Part shown: positions 28,613 to 29,041 of the stretch, piece by piece | Position numbering within the stretch: position 1 is the stretch's first letter | Layout of the letters: every line of letters starts with the position of its first letter | Source of the DNA: DATKYK01 sp034430255 | GTDB lineage: Bacteria; Chloroflexota; Dehalococcoidia; E44-bin15 | Direction: 5' to 3' | DNA: 29,041 nucleotides | Assembly (NCBI GenBank): GCA_034430255.1 | Contig: DAOUEU010000015.1 | Coordinates: 1-29,041 of the forward strand | Notes under the pieces: generated by a model | Told to the model about the DNA's origin: nothing | The model's database searches: none | The model's input: the letters and a program-made list of their open reading frames with translations, nothing else | Translations under genes and position numbers: made by a program

Positions 28613-28925
28613 GATGTAAGCATGTGGCATTTATCGCAAGAAGATGGTGTAAGGTTGCGCTTAAGCTCGGTGGCAAGTTGATCGGGAGAGGAAGCTCACT
28701 ATGCCTTAAATCTCAGAGCTCTCATCCAGGCTAGCCTACAGAGAAACACGCTGAGAATAGGACTCTACGTAAAAAAGGTCATAAATAAGCACCTCAGGCA
28801 TTTGAATATTGCTGCCTGAGGTGCCCGTTATCTGGACGTCTTAGACGTCTTCTTTTCCCGGCGAAGTATATCTCCCCCGGGTCTCGCTAGGGGATCACCT
28901 TAGAACAGGCTATCCTATCCCTCAG
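28613..28925 (-). other. Gap upstream of the last array gene's end
   Basis: No gene seen. It holds the 12-bp hairpin at 28789-28824 and, from 28858 to 28925, sequence homologous to the flank after gene G, including part of the ACTTCGCC terminator arm but not its partner, so that terminator is broken here and the distal hairpin may have taken over. Confidence 0.4.
28771..28824 (-). terminator. Probable terminator of the cut-off array gene
   Basis: Perfect 12-bp stem GCACCTCAGGCA/TGCCTGAGGTGC (28824-28813 with 28800-28789) with a 12-base loop. On the minus strand it is followed by TTATTTATGACC and then TTTTTT (28776-28771), so the T-run is displaced by 12 bases. Confidence 0.5.
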
Positions 28926-29041
28926 TTATTTCCCCCACATACCCTGTGTGAACGTGGCAATACTCACGATGGGGTCGATCACGAGCTCCCTCACAATGGT
29001 CCTCAAAAGGCTGTTACCCGATATGAAATCGGCTACCGGAG
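28926..29041 (-). CDS. CFI-box protein H, C-terminal fragment
   Basis: The last 37 codons of an eighth array member: residues PPVADFISGNSLLRTIVREL followed by VIDPIVSIATFTQGMWGK and TAA. The ectodomain and start lie outside the window. Over 143 bases including 27 bases beyond the stop, it differs from the end of gene G at only three positions, so the two ends have been recently duplicated or converted. Confidence 0.9.
   Translation of the reverse strand, partial: PVADFISGNSLLRTIVRELVIDPIVSIATFTQGMWGK

Overview
The window reads as a chromosomal segment of a bacterium, probably a Chloroflexota member related to Dehalococcoidia. This is an inference from the protein flavour (GYD protein, DUF2520-type Rossmann protein beside pantothenate genes, many CFI-box proteins); no rRNA gene is present to confirm it. 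Roughly the first 17.4 kb is a conserved housekeeping region and the last 11.6 kb is an accessory region made almost entirely of paralogous secreted-protein genes, all on the minus strand.

Layout. 1-2592 (minus): argF, a TPR protein and the start of der form a tight operon behind a promoter that contains an 18-bp perfect palindrome. 2745-3236: a GNAT acetyltransferase. 3457-7308: polA, a broken small ORF and fpg (mutM). 7326-12401: a promoter, a structured leader ending in a terminator, then a P1-type peptidase, a gamma-carbonic-anhydrase-like protein, a DUF2520 dehydrogenase, panD and panB joined by 4-base overlaps or a 1-base gap; a second promoter serves a GYD protein and panC. This looks like a complete pantothenate route, with the DUF2520 protein as the candidate ketopantoate reductase and the peptidase as a possible extra beta-alanine source. 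12653-14962 (minus): NYN nuclease, MFS exporter and its PadR repressor with an operator over its own -10 box. 15199-16583: mnmE. 16625-17412: six tRNA genes (Ala, Arg, Trp, Leu, Gly, Cys).

From 17786 to the end there is a small DUF898-like membrane protein gene followed by seven complete genes and one cut-off gene for exported proteins. Each has a near-identical signal peptide, a different ectodomain (tandem-repeat domain, two beta-helices, beta-rich domain, alpha/alpha toroid, fibronectin III plus Pro-Thr linker, beta-sandwich) and the same C-terminal CFI-box module. That module is 82 residues in six of the seven and 89 in the other, which has a G8 tract at the stop codon. Three promoter regions of this part share the same architecture: a promoter, a 5' hairpin, a conserved core with compensatory base pairing, and an intrinsic terminator before the gene. 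Two of them also carry direct repeats just upstream of the -35 box. The array therefore looks like a modular, jointly controlled surface-protein locus in which ectodomains are exchanged between constant 5' and 3' ends. A decayed GIY-YIG element flanked by two inverted 21-bp palindromes sits in its middle.
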